DNA of 54,896 nucleotides from Marinilabiliaceae bacterium UBA5488. Its GTDB lineage: Bacteria > Bacteroidota > Bacteroidia > Bacteroidales > Marinilabiliaceae. The DNA lies in the NCBI GenBank assembly GCA_002427105.1, contig DIPM01000007.1:1-54896 (forward strand), in the 5' to 3' direction. Both the position numbers and the translations under genes were made by a program. The notes beneath the pieces are model-generated. The model saw only the letters and a program-made list of their open reading frames with translations. It searched no databases and had not been told where the DNA came from. Positions within the stretch are counted from its first letter, which is position 1. Every line of letters begins with the position of its first letter. Positions 7,849 to 17,580 of this stretch are shown here, one piece after another.

Positions 7849-10800
7849 ATGGCAAAAGCAAAGAAGTTTATTACGTGTGACGGGAACTATGCCGCTGCTC
7901 ATATAGCATATATGTTTAGCGAAGTTGCGGCAATTTATCCTATTACACCGTCTTCCACGATGGCTGAATACATAGATGAGTGGGCAGCAGGTGGTAAGAA
8001 GAATATATTCGGAGAAACAGTTAAGCTGGAAGAGATGCAGTCGGAAGCAGGGGCAGCAGGCGCCCTTCACGGCTCACTTCAGGCAGGTGCACTTTCATCA
8101 ACATTTACTGCATCACAAGGTTTGTTGTTGATGATTCCAAATATGTATAAGATTGCCGGTGAGTTGCTTCCCGGCGTATTTCACGTGACAGCGCGCAGTT
8201 TGGCTGCACAGGCCTTATCAATTTTTGGTGATCACAGCGACGTTATGGCAACCCGCCAAACCGGTTTTGCTATGCTTGCAACCGGCAGTGTTCAGGAAGT
8301 TATGGATTTAGCCGGGATAGCTCACCTTGCCGCTATTAAATCACGCGTTCCCTTTCTTCACTTTTTCGATGGATTCCGTACTTCTCACGAAATTCAGAAA
8401 ATTGAAGCTATAGATCAGGACAGCCTTGCGGCTTTAATTGATCAGGACGCTTTGAAGGCATTCCGTAACAATTCATTGAACCCGGAGCGCCCTGTAACTC
8501 GTGGTACTGCTCAAAATCCTGACATCTATTTTCAATCACGCGAAGCAGCGAATCCCTTCTACCTGGCTATTCCTGATATAGTCGCTGATTACATGGATAA
8601 GATTTCTGAAATAACAGGTCGCAAATATCGTCCTTTCAGCTATTACGGAGCAGAAGATGCTGAAAACATTATAGTGGCCATGGGTTCAGTTACAGAAACC
8701 ATTAAGGAGACTATAGATTATCTTAATGCCAAGGGTGAAAAAACCGGACTTATAGCAGTGCATCTTTACCGTCCTTTCTCGGCAAAATACTTCTTCGAAG
8801 CATTTCCAAAGAGCGTCAAGCGCATTGCTGTTCTTGACCGCACAAAGGAACCGGGAGCTAATGGTGATCCTCTATATCTTGATATTTGCGAGCTTTTCTA
8901 TGGAAAGAAGGATGCGCCTCTTATTGTTGGTGGTCGTTACGGTCTCTCGTCCAAAGATACAACTCCCGCTCACATGCTGGCAGTTTTTCAAAACCTGAAG
9001 ATGAACGAGCCCAAGAATCAATTTACCGTGGGAATAGTTGATGATGTTACCTTTACTTCACTTCCTTTATTGCCCGAGATTGACCTGAGTGCTAAAGGCA
9101 ACTTTGCAGGTAAATTCTATGGCTTAGGCTCCGATGGTACTGTTGGTGCAAACAAAAACTCTATTAAAATTATCGGTGATAATACTGATAAATATGCCCA
9201 GGCATATTTTTCCTATGATTCAAAAAAATCAGGTGGAATCACTATTTCTCACCTGCGTTTTGGCGACTCACCGATTCGTTCACCCTATCTTGTTAATACA
9301 CCCGACTTTGTAGCATGTCACGTGCCGGCCTATTTGGGACGATATGATATGCTGAAAGGCTTGAGAAAGGGAGGAACCTTCCTGCTTAACAGCCATTGGG
9401 ATGAGGAAGAAACAAAGAACCGCCTTCCGGTTGACGTGAAACGCTATATGGCAAAGAATGATATTCAGTTTTATATTATTAATGCCACCGCTATAGCCGA
9501 AGAGATTGGATTGGGCAACCGTACCAATACTATAATGCAATCAGCCTTCTTTAAAATTGCAGAGGTGATTCCTTATGCCCAGGCGATAGACGAAATGAAG
9601 AAGTTTGTTGTCAAATCATTCGGGCGTAAAGGCGAAGATGTGGTGAGAATGAACCATCTGGCTGTTGATAAGGGTGGCGAAGTAATCAAAGTTAAGGTTC
9701 CTGCCGAATGGGCTAATCTGGAATTTGAAGCAGAAGAAAAAGCTTTGGTGCCCGACTTTATCAAGAATATTGTATTTCCTATTAACGCTCAGAAGGGTGA
9801 TGATTTGCCTGTTAGCGCATTCCTTGGACGTGAGGACGGGACTTTCCCTCCCGGTACCACAGCCTACGAAAAACGCGGTATAGCTGTGAATGTGCCCGAG
9901 TGGCTCGATGAAAACTGTATCCAGTGTAACCAATGTGCTTATGTTTGTCCGCACGCTGCTATTCGTCCTTTCTTGCTCGATGAGAAAGAAATGGCCGGTC
10001 TTCCCGAGGGTGTAGCTACAATTAAGCCCAATGGTAAAGCTTTCGATGGCCTGGCTTATCGCATTCAGGTGAGCGTCCTGGATTGTACCGGTTGTGGCAA
10101 CTGTGCCGAAGTTTGTCCTTCTAAGGTCAACTCTTTGGTTATGAAGCCTCTTGACACTCAGATGGCTGAGGTTGAGAACTGGGATTATCTTGTTAGCGAG
10201 GTTACTATTAAGGATAGAATTCAGGATAAGATGATGAATGTTAAGGCTTCACAGTTTGCTCAGCCTCTGTTTGAATTCTCAGGCGCTTGTGCAGGTTGTG
10301 GTGAAACTCCCTATATTAAACTGATTACTCAACTGTTTGGCGACAGAATGATGGTTGCCAACGCTACAGGATGTTCTTCAATCTATGGAGGCTCTGCTCC
10401 GGCTACTCCTTATACTACCAATAGTAATGGTTGCGGACCGGCCTGGGCTAATTCATTGTTTGAAGATAATGCCGAATATGGCTTAGGTATGGCTACAGGG
10501 GTTGAGAAACTTCGCGAGCGTATCGTGCTTCGCATGAATGAGTCTATTAATGAAGTCGCTCCTGCTACCAAAGAGGCCTTTGAAGCATGGCTGGAAGCTT
10601 TGAATGACGGCGAAAAGAGCCGTGAAGTATCTAAGGCTGTTTTGGAGGCTCTAAAGACAGAGAAGCATCCAGTGGCTAAGGATATTATAGCACTTAAAGA
10701 CTATCTGGTCAAGAAGTCTGTATGGATTTTCGGTGGTGACGGTTGGGCTTATGACATAGGTTACGGAGGCTTGGATCATGTTTTAGCTAGTGGTAAGGAT

Positions 10801-11382
10801 GTTAATGTTCTGGTTATGGATACCGAGGTGTATTCTAACACCGGAGGTCAGGCATCCAAATCTACGCCTATTGGAGCAGTGGCTAAGTTTGCCGCTTCCG
10901 GTAAGAGAGTCAGGAAGAAAGACCTTGGATTGATGGCGACAACTTATGGCTACGTTTATGTAGCACAGGTAGGTATGGGAGCTAATCAAGCACAGTACTT
11001 CAAGGCTATTAAAGAGGCTGAAGCTTATCCCGGTCCATCATTGATTATTGCTTATTCACCATGTATTAACCATGGTTTACGTAACGGGATGGGAATGTCT
11101 CAGAATGAGATTAAGCTTGCAGTTGAATGCGGCTACTGGTCATTGTTCCGTTATAATCCTTTACTGGAAGAAGAAGGCAAGAATCCTTTTGTGCTTGATT
11201 CGAAGGAGCCCGATTGGAGCAAATTCCAGGATTTCCTAAAGGGTGAAGTGCGTTACACTTCACTAATGAAGGCCTTCCCGGAGGAAGCTAAGGAGCTGTT
11301 TGTAGCTGCCGAGACTAATGCTAAATGGCGTTACAGCAACTATAAACGTTTGTCTGAGCTTGATTATAAAATAATCGAATAG
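7849..11382 (+). CDS. nifJ: Pyruvate:ferredoxin (flavodoxin) oxidoreductase, single-chain
   Basis: Oxidises pyruvate with CoA to acetyl-CoA and CO2 while reducing ferredoxin, the main anaerobic pyruvate route. The 1177-residue chain carries all domains in order: pyrimidine-binding domain I (ITCDGNYAAAHIAYMFSEVAAIYPITPSS), CoA-binding domain, the gamma-like domain, two 4Fe-4S clusters (CIQCNQCAYVCP from C690 and CTGCGNCAEVCP from C746), a further cysteine motif CAGCGETPY, and the TPP-binding domain (GDGWAYDIGYGGLDH near 963, with SNTGGQ after it). The ATG at 7849 gives MAKAKKFITCDGN and is preceded by GAAGATAG; an in-frame ATG at 7819 is less likely. It ends in a strong terminator and precedes a DHOD-like gene, a pairing I recall from other Bacteroidota. 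Confidence 0.97.
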   Translation: MAKAKKFITCDGNYAAAHIAYMFSEVAAIYPITPSSTMAEYIDEWAAGGKKNIFGETVKLEEMQSEAGAAGALHGSLQAGALSSTFTASQGLLLMIPNMYKIAGELLPGVFHVTARSLAAQALSIFGDHSDVMATRQTGFAMLATGSVQEVMDLAGIAHLAAIKSRVPFLHFFDGFRTSHEIQKIEAIDQDSLAALIDQDALKAFRNNSLNPERPVTRGTAQNPDIYFQSREAANPFYLAIPDIVADYMDKISEITGRKYRPFSYYGAEDAENIIVAMGSVTETIKETIDYLNAKGEKTGLIAVHLYRPFSAKYFFEAFPKSVKRIAVLDRTKEPGANGDPLYLDICELFYGKKDAPLIVGGRYGLSSKDTTPAHMLAVFQNLKMNEPKNQFTVGIVDDVTFTSLPLLPEIDLSAKGNFAGKFYGLGSDGTVGANKNSIKIIGDNTDKYAQAYFSYDSKKSGGITISHLRFGDSPIRSPYLVNTPDFVACHVPAYLGRYDMLKGLRKGGTFLLNSHWDEEETKNRLPVDVKRYMAKNDIQFYIINATAIAEEIGLGNRTNTIMQSAFFKIAEVIPYAQAIDEMKKFVVKSFGRKGEDVVRMNHLAVDKGGEVIKVKVPAEWANLEFEAEEKALVPDFIKNIVFPINAQKGDDLPVSAFLGREDGTFPPGTTAYEKRGIAVNVPEWLDENCIQCNQCAYVCPHAAIRPFLLDEKEMAGLPEGVATIKPNGKAFDGLAYRIQVSVLDCTGCGNCAEVCPSKVNSLVMKPLDTQMAEVENWDYLVSEVTIKDRIQDKMMNVKASQFAQPLFEFSGACAGCGETPYIKLITQLFGDRMMVANATGCSSIYGGSAPATPYTTNSNGCGPAWANSLFEDNAEYGLGMATGVEKLRERIVLRMNESINEVAPATKEAFEAWLEALNDGEKSREVSKAVLEALKTEKHPVAKDIIALKDYLVKKSVWIFGGDGWAYDIGYGGLDHVLASGKDVNVLVMDTEVYSNTGGQASKSTPIGAVAKFAASGKRVRKKDLGLMATTYGYVYVAQVGMGANQAQYFKAIKEAEAYPGPSLIIAYSPCINHGLRNGMGMSQNEIKLAVECGYWSLFRYNPLLEEEGKNPFVLDSKEPDWSKFQDFLKGEVRYTSLMKAFPEEAKELFVAAETNAKWRYSNYKRLSELDYKIIE

Positions 11383-11403
11383 GCTTGCTTTGCCTGTAAT
11401 AAT

Positions 11404-11441
11404 AAGGGGTGGGTGTTCTCTGTGGATGCTCACCCTTTTTT
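11404..11441 (+). terminator. Intrinsic terminator of nifJ
   Basis: AAGGGGTGGGTGTT pairs, with G-U wobbles and one bulge, to ATGCTCACCCTT, and a six-T run follows. It starts 21 bases after the nifJ stop. Confidence 0.8.
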
Positions 11442-11860
11442 AAGCGGCCTGCTAAAAGGCAGGAGCTCAATCTTAAGCAGTTTCTTTGAGCATGGCACGG
11501 GTCTCCTTCTCTAAGAGATACGAGTCAATGTCGTTTAGTTAGGAAAATAACACCCCTTTCGGGGCTTTCGCCGGTTCGCACAGTGCTACCGTGGGTTTCA
11601 ACCCACGGAAAGCGAACAAGTAAGTGAGATCAGCCCCGGGAGGGTTGAACAAAAGTACAGTTATTTGTACATTAGGACATATTTATGTGATTTGCATCCA
11701 TCACTTGCTTTAGCTGATTTCATGCGTTATATGAAATCATCGTCATCAAGATGGAAAAAGAAGCGAATAAATTTATTCGTTTTAAATAGTAAGCTCTGCT
11801 ATGGATATTAGCAGATAATTTGTAATTTGAGGAAGTTTGTAATCTTAAAACTTGAAAAAT
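11442..11860. other. Intergenic region between nifJ terminator and DHOD-like gene
   Basis: No gene seen. It contains the nested inverted-repeat structure at 11554-11644 (listed separately) and then an AT-rich stretch that presumably holds the promoter of the DHOD-like gene. No exact TTTG-N19-TAnnTTTG match was found. Confidence 0.5.
11554..11644. repeat. Nested three-stem inverted repeat, possible structured RNA or REP-like element
   Basis: Three complementary pairs are nested. The outer stem pairs 11554-11566 (CCCTTTCGGGGCT) with 11632-11644 over 13 bp with two G-U pairs. The middle stem pairs GTTCGC at 11574-11579 with GCGAAC at 11612-11617. The inner stem pairs CCGTGGGTT at 11589-11597 with AACCCACGG at 11600-11608. 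About 28 base pairs are formed in 91 nt. There is no T run and no reading frame. It resembles repetitive intergenic elements I associate with Bacteroidota, but no second copy is in this window. Confidence 0.7.
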
Positions 11861-12871
11861 ATGGATCTTTCAATTAATTATCTGGGACTTAAACTAAAGA
11901 ATCCGCTTATCGCGGGGGCGAGCGCTTATACTGCTGATATTAAAAAGGCGCTGGAACTGCAGGAAGCCGGAGTAGCTGCTATAGTATATAAATCACTGTT
12001 TGAAGAACAACTGAACTTGGAAGCCGCCGAACTGGAGGATGACTTGCACGAGTATGATGATAGAAATGCGGAGATGATTAATCTTTTTCCAAGTATCGAA
12101 CACTCAGGTCCCAAGGCGCATTTGATGGCGCTGAAAGAATTTAAAGAGGCTCTCTCAATTCCGGTTATTGCCAGTTTGAACTGTATTTACAAGGAGAGCT
12201 GGGAAGAATATGCTGTTCATTTGGCCTCAACAGGTGTTGATGCCCTTGAACTCAATTTCTATTCAAGCATCTCGGAAGCCGATATCTCGGCTGAAAGTAT
12301 TGAAAGCGAACAGGTTGAGGCTTTGAAGCGCATTTTGAAAAAGATTAAGATTCCGGTAGCTGTAAAGCTGAGTCCTTACTATACCAACCCCTTAGCTTTT
12401 ATTAAGAAGCTGGATGCTGTGGGTGCCTCAGGTTTTGTTCTGTTTAACCGTTTGTTTCAACCGGATATAAATATTCAGTCCGAAAAGCTTGAAATGCCTT
12501 ACAATCTTAGCAAGGATGGCGATAGCAGGTTCTCACTCAGGTATATGGGGCTGCTTGAAGGTAAGGTGAAAGCTTCCTTATGTGCTAATACCGGTATTAT
12601 TGAAGCTAATGATGTTATTGCAGCTCTTTTGGCAGGTGCTGATGCTGTTCAAATGGTTACTTCTCTTTATAAAAAGGGCGCAAAATGTATTCCCGAAATC
12701 CTCAATGAGCTTTCTGCTTGGATGGAGAAAAAAGGCTACAGCTCAGTTGCCGCCTTCAAGGGTAAATTATCAAAACGAAACCTTAAAGATCCTTATGCCT
12801 ACAAACGCGCGCAGTATGTTGACTTCCTGATGAAATCAAAAGACTATGCCGATAAGTATCCCGTGAACTAA
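11861..12871 (+). CDS. Dihydroorotate dehydrogenase-like flavoprotein
   Basis: A 336-residue FMN-type TIM barrel related to class 1 dihydroorotate dehydrogenase. It starts DLSINYLGLKLKNPLIAGAS; PVIASLNC, ALELNFY, PVAVKLSPYYTN and CANTGIIEANDVIAALLAGADAVQMVTSLY are the expected FMN and substrate-site segments. The true pyrimidine-pathway enzyme is usually shorter with a different active-site loop, and this paralogue is often annotated only as DHOD-like. Placement directly downstream of nifJ suggests a redox role linked to fermentation rather than pyrimidine synthesis, which is inference. ATG at 11861 is used; the in-frame TTG at 11852 is unlikely. A terminator follows. Confidence 0.85.
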   Translation: MDLSINYLGLKLKNPLIAGASAYTADIKKALELQEAGVAAIVYKSLFEEQLNLEAAELEDDLHEYDDRNAEMINLFPSIEHSGPKAHLMALKEFKEALSIPVIASLNCIYKESWEEYAVHLASTGVDALELNFYSSISEADISAESIESEQVEALKRILKKIKIPVAVKLSPYYTNPLAFIKKLDAVGASGFVLFNRLFQPDINIQSEKLEMPYNLSKDGDSRFSLRYMGLLEGKVKASLCANTGIIEANDVIAALLAGADAVQMVTSLYKKGAKCIPEILNELSAWMEKKGYSSVAAFKGKLSKRNLKDPYAYKRAQYVDFLMKSKDYADKYPVN

Positions 12872-12910
12872 AGGAAGCAGACATCAATTATAAATCATCA
12901 ATGAAGAGCT

Positions 12911-12957
12911 TGAGGATGGGCGGCTAAGAGATCGTTAGCTGCCATCCTCAACTTTTT
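12911..12957 (+). terminator. Intrinsic terminator of the DHOD-like gene
   Basis: TGAGGATGG plus GGCTAA pairs with TTAGCTGCCATCCTCA (one bulged G, one G-U pair), followed by a six-T run. Confidence 0.75.
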
Positions 12958-13147
12958 TACTTCTGTTTTACTTCCGGCAAAATGCAAACAGCCATCTTCA
13001 GCCCGGATTTTTTACCTTTCTTATCTCTATTTTGTATATTATTAACATTGTTTAGAGTCTTGCTTAGCAAGCTTTGTGGTTAAAAATTCAAAAAAAAACT
13101 GTTTATTTGTAATAACTCTTAGATTAACATTTGTAAAACCAACAATT

Positions 13148-15853
13148 ATGAGCAAAAAGCGTGTATATGCCTTTGGTAACGGAAAAGCCGAAGGCAAAGC
13201 AGATATGAAGAATCTGCTTGGAGGCAAAGGTGCTAACCTGGCCGAGATGAATCTGATTGGAGTGCCTGTACCTCCGGGATTTACTATTACCACTGAAGTT
13301 TGTGCCGAGTATAATGAGCTTGGAAAAGAGAAGGTTGTGGCCTTGCTAAAGTCGGAGGTGGAAGCGGCCATTGCCAATATAGAAAAACTAACCGGTACTA
13401 CCTTTGGTGATGCAAAAAATCCCCTTTTAGTTTCAGTTCGTTCAGGTGCAAGGGCATCGATGCCCGGCATGATGGATACCATTCTAAACCTGGGATTAAA
13501 TGACGATGCCGTTATGGGTATTGCTGCCAAGTCGGGTAATGAGTGGTTTGCATGGGATTCCTACCGTCGCTTTGTTCAAATGTATGGCGATGTTGTTCTT
13601 GGCATGAAGCCCGAGTCGAAAGAGGAGATAGACCCTTTTGAGAAGATAATGGATGATATAAAGGAAGCTAAGGGAATAGAATTGGACACGGATTTTACTG
13701 TTGATGATTTGAAGGAGTTGGTTAAGAGGTTTAAGGCAGCGGTAAAAGAAAAAACTGGTAAAGATTTTCCCGTTAGCTCATGGGATCAATTGTGGGGTGC
13801 TGTGATGGCTGTTTTCGACAGTTGGGGTAATCACAGAGCCATTTATTACCGTCGTTTGAATAATATTCCTGATGAGTGGGGAACTGCCGTAAACGTTCAG
13901 GCGATGGTTTTCGGCAATATGGGTAATTCATCGGCCACCGGAGTGGCGTTTACACGCGATGCCGCGACAGGTGAGAATGTGTTTAACGGTGAATATCTTA
14001 TTAACGCTCAGGGAGAAGATGTAGTAGCCGGAACGCGTACTCCGCAGGAGATTACTCTTGCCGGAAGTCGCAAATGGGCTCAGCTTCAAGGGGTATCGGA
14101 GGGCGATCGTAGGGCTAAGTTTCCCTCACTTGAAGAAACCATGCCTGAACTTTATAGACAGTTGAACGATACTCAACAAAAGCTTGAAGACCATTATAAG
14201 GATATGCAAGATATGGAATTTACCATCCAATCAGGTAAACTGTGGATTCTTCAGACTCGTAGCGGCAAACGAACAGGAGCGGCTATGTTGAAAATCGCTA
14301 TGGACCTGCTTCGCGAAAAGAAAATTGACGAGAAAACTGCCTTGCTAAGGCTGGAAGCAGCTAAGCTGGATGAGCTCTTGCACCCGGTGTTTGACACTGT
14401 AGCCATCCGTGCTGCCAATGTGCTGGCCAAAGGATTGCCCGCCTCTCCCGGAGCAGCTACCGGCCAGATAGTATTTTTTGCTGATGAAGCAGGTCGCTTT
14501 GAAAACTCTATCCTGGTCAGAATTGAGACTTCACCTGAGGATCTGGAGGGGATGAACCTGGCAAGGGGAATTTTAACTGCCCGCGGGGGAATGACTTCGC
14601 ATGCTGCGGTGGTGGCACGCGGAATGGGCAAATGCTGCGTATCGGGCGCCGGAGCTTTGCAGGTAGATTACAAAGCCCGTACTCTTACCATAGATGGAAA
14701 GGTGTTAAATGAGGGCGATTGGATTTCGCTCAACGGTTCTACCGGCGAAGTGTATGAAGGTAAGGTACAGACTATGAAGCCTGATTTAAGCGGCGATTTC
14801 AATACTATACTTAAGCTGTCGGAGAAATACGCGGAAATGAAAGTACGCACAAATGCTGATTCGCCTAAAGACGCAAAGGCTGCACGCGAGTTTGGTGCCG
14901 AGGGCATTGGCTTATGCCGTACCGAGCATATGTTCTTTGAAGGAGAGCGTATTAAAGCCATGCGTGAGATGATATTGGCATCTACTACTGAGGGGCGAAG
15001 AAGAGCCCTGGCCAAGATTTTGCCTTATCAGCGCGGCGATTTCGAAGGCATCCTTGAGGCTATGGCCGGCTATGGTGTGACTATACGTTTGCTTGACCCG
15101 CCTTTACATGAGTTTGTTCCTCATCAGCTTGCTACTCAGCGTGAACTTGCACTCGAGATGGGAGTGGGCATTGAGGTGATTAAGGCAAAAGTTGATTCCC
15201 TTGAGGAGTTTAACCCCATGCTTGGCCATCGTGGCTGCCGCTTGGGTATTACTTATCCCGAAATTACGGAGATGCAGACACGTGCTATTATTGAGGCTGC
15301 ACTTAACCTCAAGGCCAAAGGCATCGATGCCCGTCCCGAAATTATGGTTCCTCTGATTGGTACTGTGAAGGAATTTAAGCTTCAGGCCGAGATCATTCGT
15401 ACAACGGCAGATAAGGTTTTTGCTGAAAGGGGCGCAAAGATTGATTACCTGATTGGTACAATGATAGAGATTCCAAGGGCTGCGCTTACAGCTGATTTAA
15501 TTGCCCCCGAGGCCGACTTTTTCTCCTTTGGAACTAATGACTTAACTCAGATGACTTTTGGTTATTCACGGGATGATATAGGTTCTTTCCTTCCTGTTTA
15601 TCTTGAAAAGGGCGTGCTAAAGAACGACCCCTTCCAAATCCTCGATCAGGAAGGTGTTGGACAATTAGTTAAGATGGGAACCGAAAAGGGACGTTCGGTT
15701 AAGCCGGATTTAAAAGTGGGTATTTGTGGCGAACATGGCGGAGAGCCCTCATCTGTTGCCTTCTGCCATACTGTTGGCATGAATTATGTGAGCTGCTCTC
15801 CTTTTAGAGTGCCTATAGCACGTTTGGCTGCTGCCCAGGCTGCTATTCGATAG
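13148..15853 (+). CDS. ppdK: Pyruvate, phosphate dikinase
   Basis: Interconverts pyruvate, ATP and phosphate with PEP, AMP and pyrophosphate, linking the PEP and pyruvate pools in the cytosol. The 901-residue protein has the N-terminal ATP-grasp domain (LLGGKGANLAEM, VSVRSGARASMPGMMDT), the phosphohistidine domain with GGMTSHAAVVARGMG (His485) and the C-terminal PEP/pyruvate TIM barrel ending in GICGEHGGEPSS (catalytic Cys860). GIGLCRTEHMFF and the SFGTNDLTQM metal-site segment are intact. The ATG at 13148 gives MSKKRVYAFG; an in-frame GTG or ATG further upstream would add an unconserved extension. It lies downstream of nifJ, so the pyruvate-using genes are close together but separated by terminators. 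Confidence 0.97.
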   Translation: MSKKRVYAFGNGKAEGKADMKNLLGGKGANLAEMNLIGVPVPPGFTITTEVCAEYNELGKEKVVALLKSEVEAAIANIEKLTGTTFGDAKNPLLVSVRSGARASMPGMMDTILNLGLNDDAVMGIAAKSGNEWFAWDSYRRFVQMYGDVVLGMKPESKEEIDPFEKIMDDIKEAKGIELDTDFTVDDLKELVKRFKAAVKEKTGKDFPVSSWDQLWGAVMAVFDSWGNHRAIYYRRLNNIPDEWGTAVNVQAMVFGNMGNSSATGVAFTRDAATGENVFNGEYLINAQGEDVVAGTRTPQEITLAGSRKWAQLQGVSEGDRRAKFPSLEETMPELYRQLNDTQQKLEDHYKDMQDMEFTIQSGKLWILQTRSGKRTGAAMLKIAMDLLREKKIDEKTALLRLEAAKLDELLHPVFDTVAIRAANVLAKGLPASPGAATGQIVFFADEAGRFENSILVRIETSPEDLEGMNLARGILTARGGMTSHAAVVARGMGKCCVSGAGALQVDYKARTLTIDGKVLNEGDWISLNGSTGEVYEGKVQTMKPDLSGDFNTILKLSEKYAEMKVRTNADSPKDAKAAREFGAEGIGLCRTEHMFFEGERIKAMREMILASTTEGRRRALAKILPYQRGDFEGILEAMAGYGVTIRLLDPPLHEFVPHQLATQRELALEMGVGIEVIKAKVDSLEEFNPMLGHRGCRLGITYPEITEMQTRAIIEAALNLKAKGIDARPEIMVPLIGTVKEFKLQAEIIRTTADKVFAERGAKIDYLIGTMIEIPRAALTADLIAPEADFFSFGTNDLTQMTFGYSRDDIGSFLPVYLEKGVLKNDPFQILDQEGVGQLVKMGTEKGRSVKPDLKVGICGEHGGEPSSVAFCHTVGMNYVSCSPFRVPIARLAAAQAAIR

Positions 15854-15872
15854 ATTGAGAGTTTGTTAATAC

Positions 15873-15912
15873 AAAAAGAGGCTGCCCGATTTTTTCAGGC
15901 AGTCTCTTTTTT
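15873..15912. terminator. Bidirectional terminator between ppdK and pyrF
   Basis: AAAAAGAGGCTGCC pairs with GGCAGTCTCTTTTT (one wobble). T runs occur on both strands, so it can end both convergent transcripts. Confidence 0.85.
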
Positions 15913-15983
15913 AGTTATGAGTTATTAGTTATGAGTTTTAAGACTTAAACTTCGAACATTGTTTCCCGGTCACTTTTGACTGT

Positions 15984-16805
15984 TTAGAGCATTTTTTGGA
16001 GAAGTGAGGCCATTTCATTTTGTAGCTGAAGAGCTGCCTGACGTGCTTTTGCTGCAAAATCACGGTCTGAGCCGGCATATATTATCTGGCGTGAGGAGTT
16101 GACCAGCAGGCCGCACTCTTTATTCATTCCATATTTTGCAACTTCTTCGAGGCTGCCGCCCTGAGCTCCTACACCGGGCACCAATAGGAAATGATTGGGT
16201 ATAATTTTGCGGATATCACTTAGCATTTCAGCCCTGGTTGCTCCAACCACATACATCATATTCTCTTCGTCGCCCCATTGTCTGGAAGTCTTTAGTACTC
16301 GCTCAAAGAGGCGCTCACCATCCCGGCTCATATACTGAAAGTCGTCGGCGCCCTTGTTGGAAGTCAGAGCAAGCAAAATAACCCATTTGCCGACATAGCT
16401 AAGGAAGGGCTTGACCGAGTCTTCGCCCATATAAGGAGCTACCGTGAGCGCATCAAAATCCATCGAGTCGAAGAAAGCCCTTGCATATAGGGAAGAGGTG
16501 TTACCTATATCGCCTCTCTTTGCATCTGCAATAATGAAGATATTGGGGTAGTTGTATCTGATGTAGTTTACAGTCTTTTCCAGACTATTCCAGCCGTTTA
16601 CCCCCAGGCTCTCATAAAATGCCAGATTTGGCTTATAGGCCACAGCCAAATCATGCGTGGCATCAATAATTTCCTTGTTAAATGCAAAAATGGCATCGCC
16701 GGTATCCAGAAGAAACCTTGGAATTTTTTGAATATCTGTGTCCAAACCCACGCAAAGGAAACTCTCCTTTTCTTTTATTTGCTCAAATAGCTCTGCTTTG
16801 TTCAT
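15984..16805 (-). CDS. pyrF: Orotidine 5'-phosphate decarboxylase
   Basis: Last step of UMP synthesis, converting OMP to UMP and CO2. The 273-residue TIM barrel is of the longer subfamily 2 type. The catalytic motif ADAKRGDIGNT is complete, with Asp94, Lys96 and Asp99. FLCVGLDTD near the N terminus and the phosphate-binding loop LLVPGVGAQGG near the C terminus agree. In many Bacteroidota this gene lies next to prfA and purM, as here, where all are on the minus strand with one outer-membrane gene and a small repeat element between. Start is ATG at 16805. Confidence 0.96.
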   Translation of the reverse strand: MNKAELFEQIKEKESFLCVGLDTDIQKIPRFLLDTGDAIFAFNKEIIDATHDLAVAYKPNLAFYESLGVNGWNSLEKTVNYIRYNYPNIFIIADAKRGDIGNTSSLYARAFFDSMDFDALTVAPYMGEDSVKPFLSYVGKWVILLALTSNKGADDFQYMSRDGERLFERVLKTSRQWGDEENMMYVVGATRAEMLSDIRKIIPNHFLLVPGVGAQGGSLEEVAKYGMNKECGLLVNSSRQIIYAGSDRDFAAKARQAALQLQNEMASLLQKML

Positions 16806-16894
16806 ACTATCCTTCTATTTTTTCTGCTATAAAGATAAGAGTTTTTTATGCTTGATGCCTGATGCCCGGTGTTTAAAGTTATTTCAAAAAAAGG

Positions 16895-17437
16895 TTACCA
16901 TTTTTTCAGGTTCCAACCAATATTCAGTTGTAACATAACAGGGAAAAAACCATTGTTTCCTTTTGTGTCAAAATAATAAACTGAACCAACATCAAATAAA
17001 AGATGGAAATTACCTGCAGAGCGTTGAATGCCCCATGTTGGACCAAATGCGAAATCTATATTATCCTTTCTGATAATATTTTCAGATTCAATCTCCTCAA
17101 AATTGGTAAGCAAGCGTACACCCCAGTAGTTACCGGAATTACCGGCTGTATTCTTCCCCTTGGCTGTTCTTGAACTTAAGTTGTACAGATGCTTATAAGA
17201 CAAGTCTAAAAACGGAGAAATAAAATATGTAACACCGGAGCTTGCATAACTCAAGTGGTTATAACTACCGTTTATTCCTATCCCCGGATTAACTGCTATA
17301 GTGGAGTTTTTACTAATCGGAAACTCTAGTTCAACCCCCGGACTTAAGGCATTAACGCGAAAGACTTTTTCTAAAGATTCCTGCCCATAGCCTACTCCGC
17401 TTATAATCAGAAATAAAAACACAAAATATTTGTTCAT
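16895..17437 (-). CDS. Small outer-membrane beta-barrel-like protein, function unknown
   Basis: I do not recognise the family. The 180-residue product has a clear signal peptide (MNKYFVFLFLIISGVGYG, then QES). Alternating polar and hydrophobic strands follow, such as STIAVNPGIGINGSY, VTYFISPFLDLSYKH and FHLLFDVGSVYYF. It ends in MLQLNIGWNLKKW; an aromatic C-terminal residue is common in outer-membrane barrels. About eight strands could fit. It sits between pyrF and prfA, 89 bases upstream of pyrF on the same strand, and interrupts the usual pyrF-prfA-purM neighbourhood. Together with the adjacent mobile-element-like repeat, this suggests it was acquired later, which is inference. Confidence 0.6.
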   Translation of the reverse strand: MNKYFVFLFLIISGVGYGQESLEKVFRVNALSPGVELEFPISKNSTIAVNPGIGINGSYNHLSYASSGVTYFISPFLDLSYKHLYNLSSRTAKGKNTAGNSGNYWGVRLLTNFEEIESENIIRKDNIDFAFGPTWGIQRSAGNFHLLFDVGSVYYFDTKGNNGFFPVMLQLNIGWNLKKW

Positions 17438-17580
17438 GACTTACTGTTAAGGTTATTAATGAAATTCTAATTCTACAAACTGAAGAGTATTAAACAAAAA
17501 ACAGCACAAAAATAGTCAGGAATATTTTATATGCTATGACATTACATGCATAGTTTCCACGTGCAAGGTCTCTACATTAA

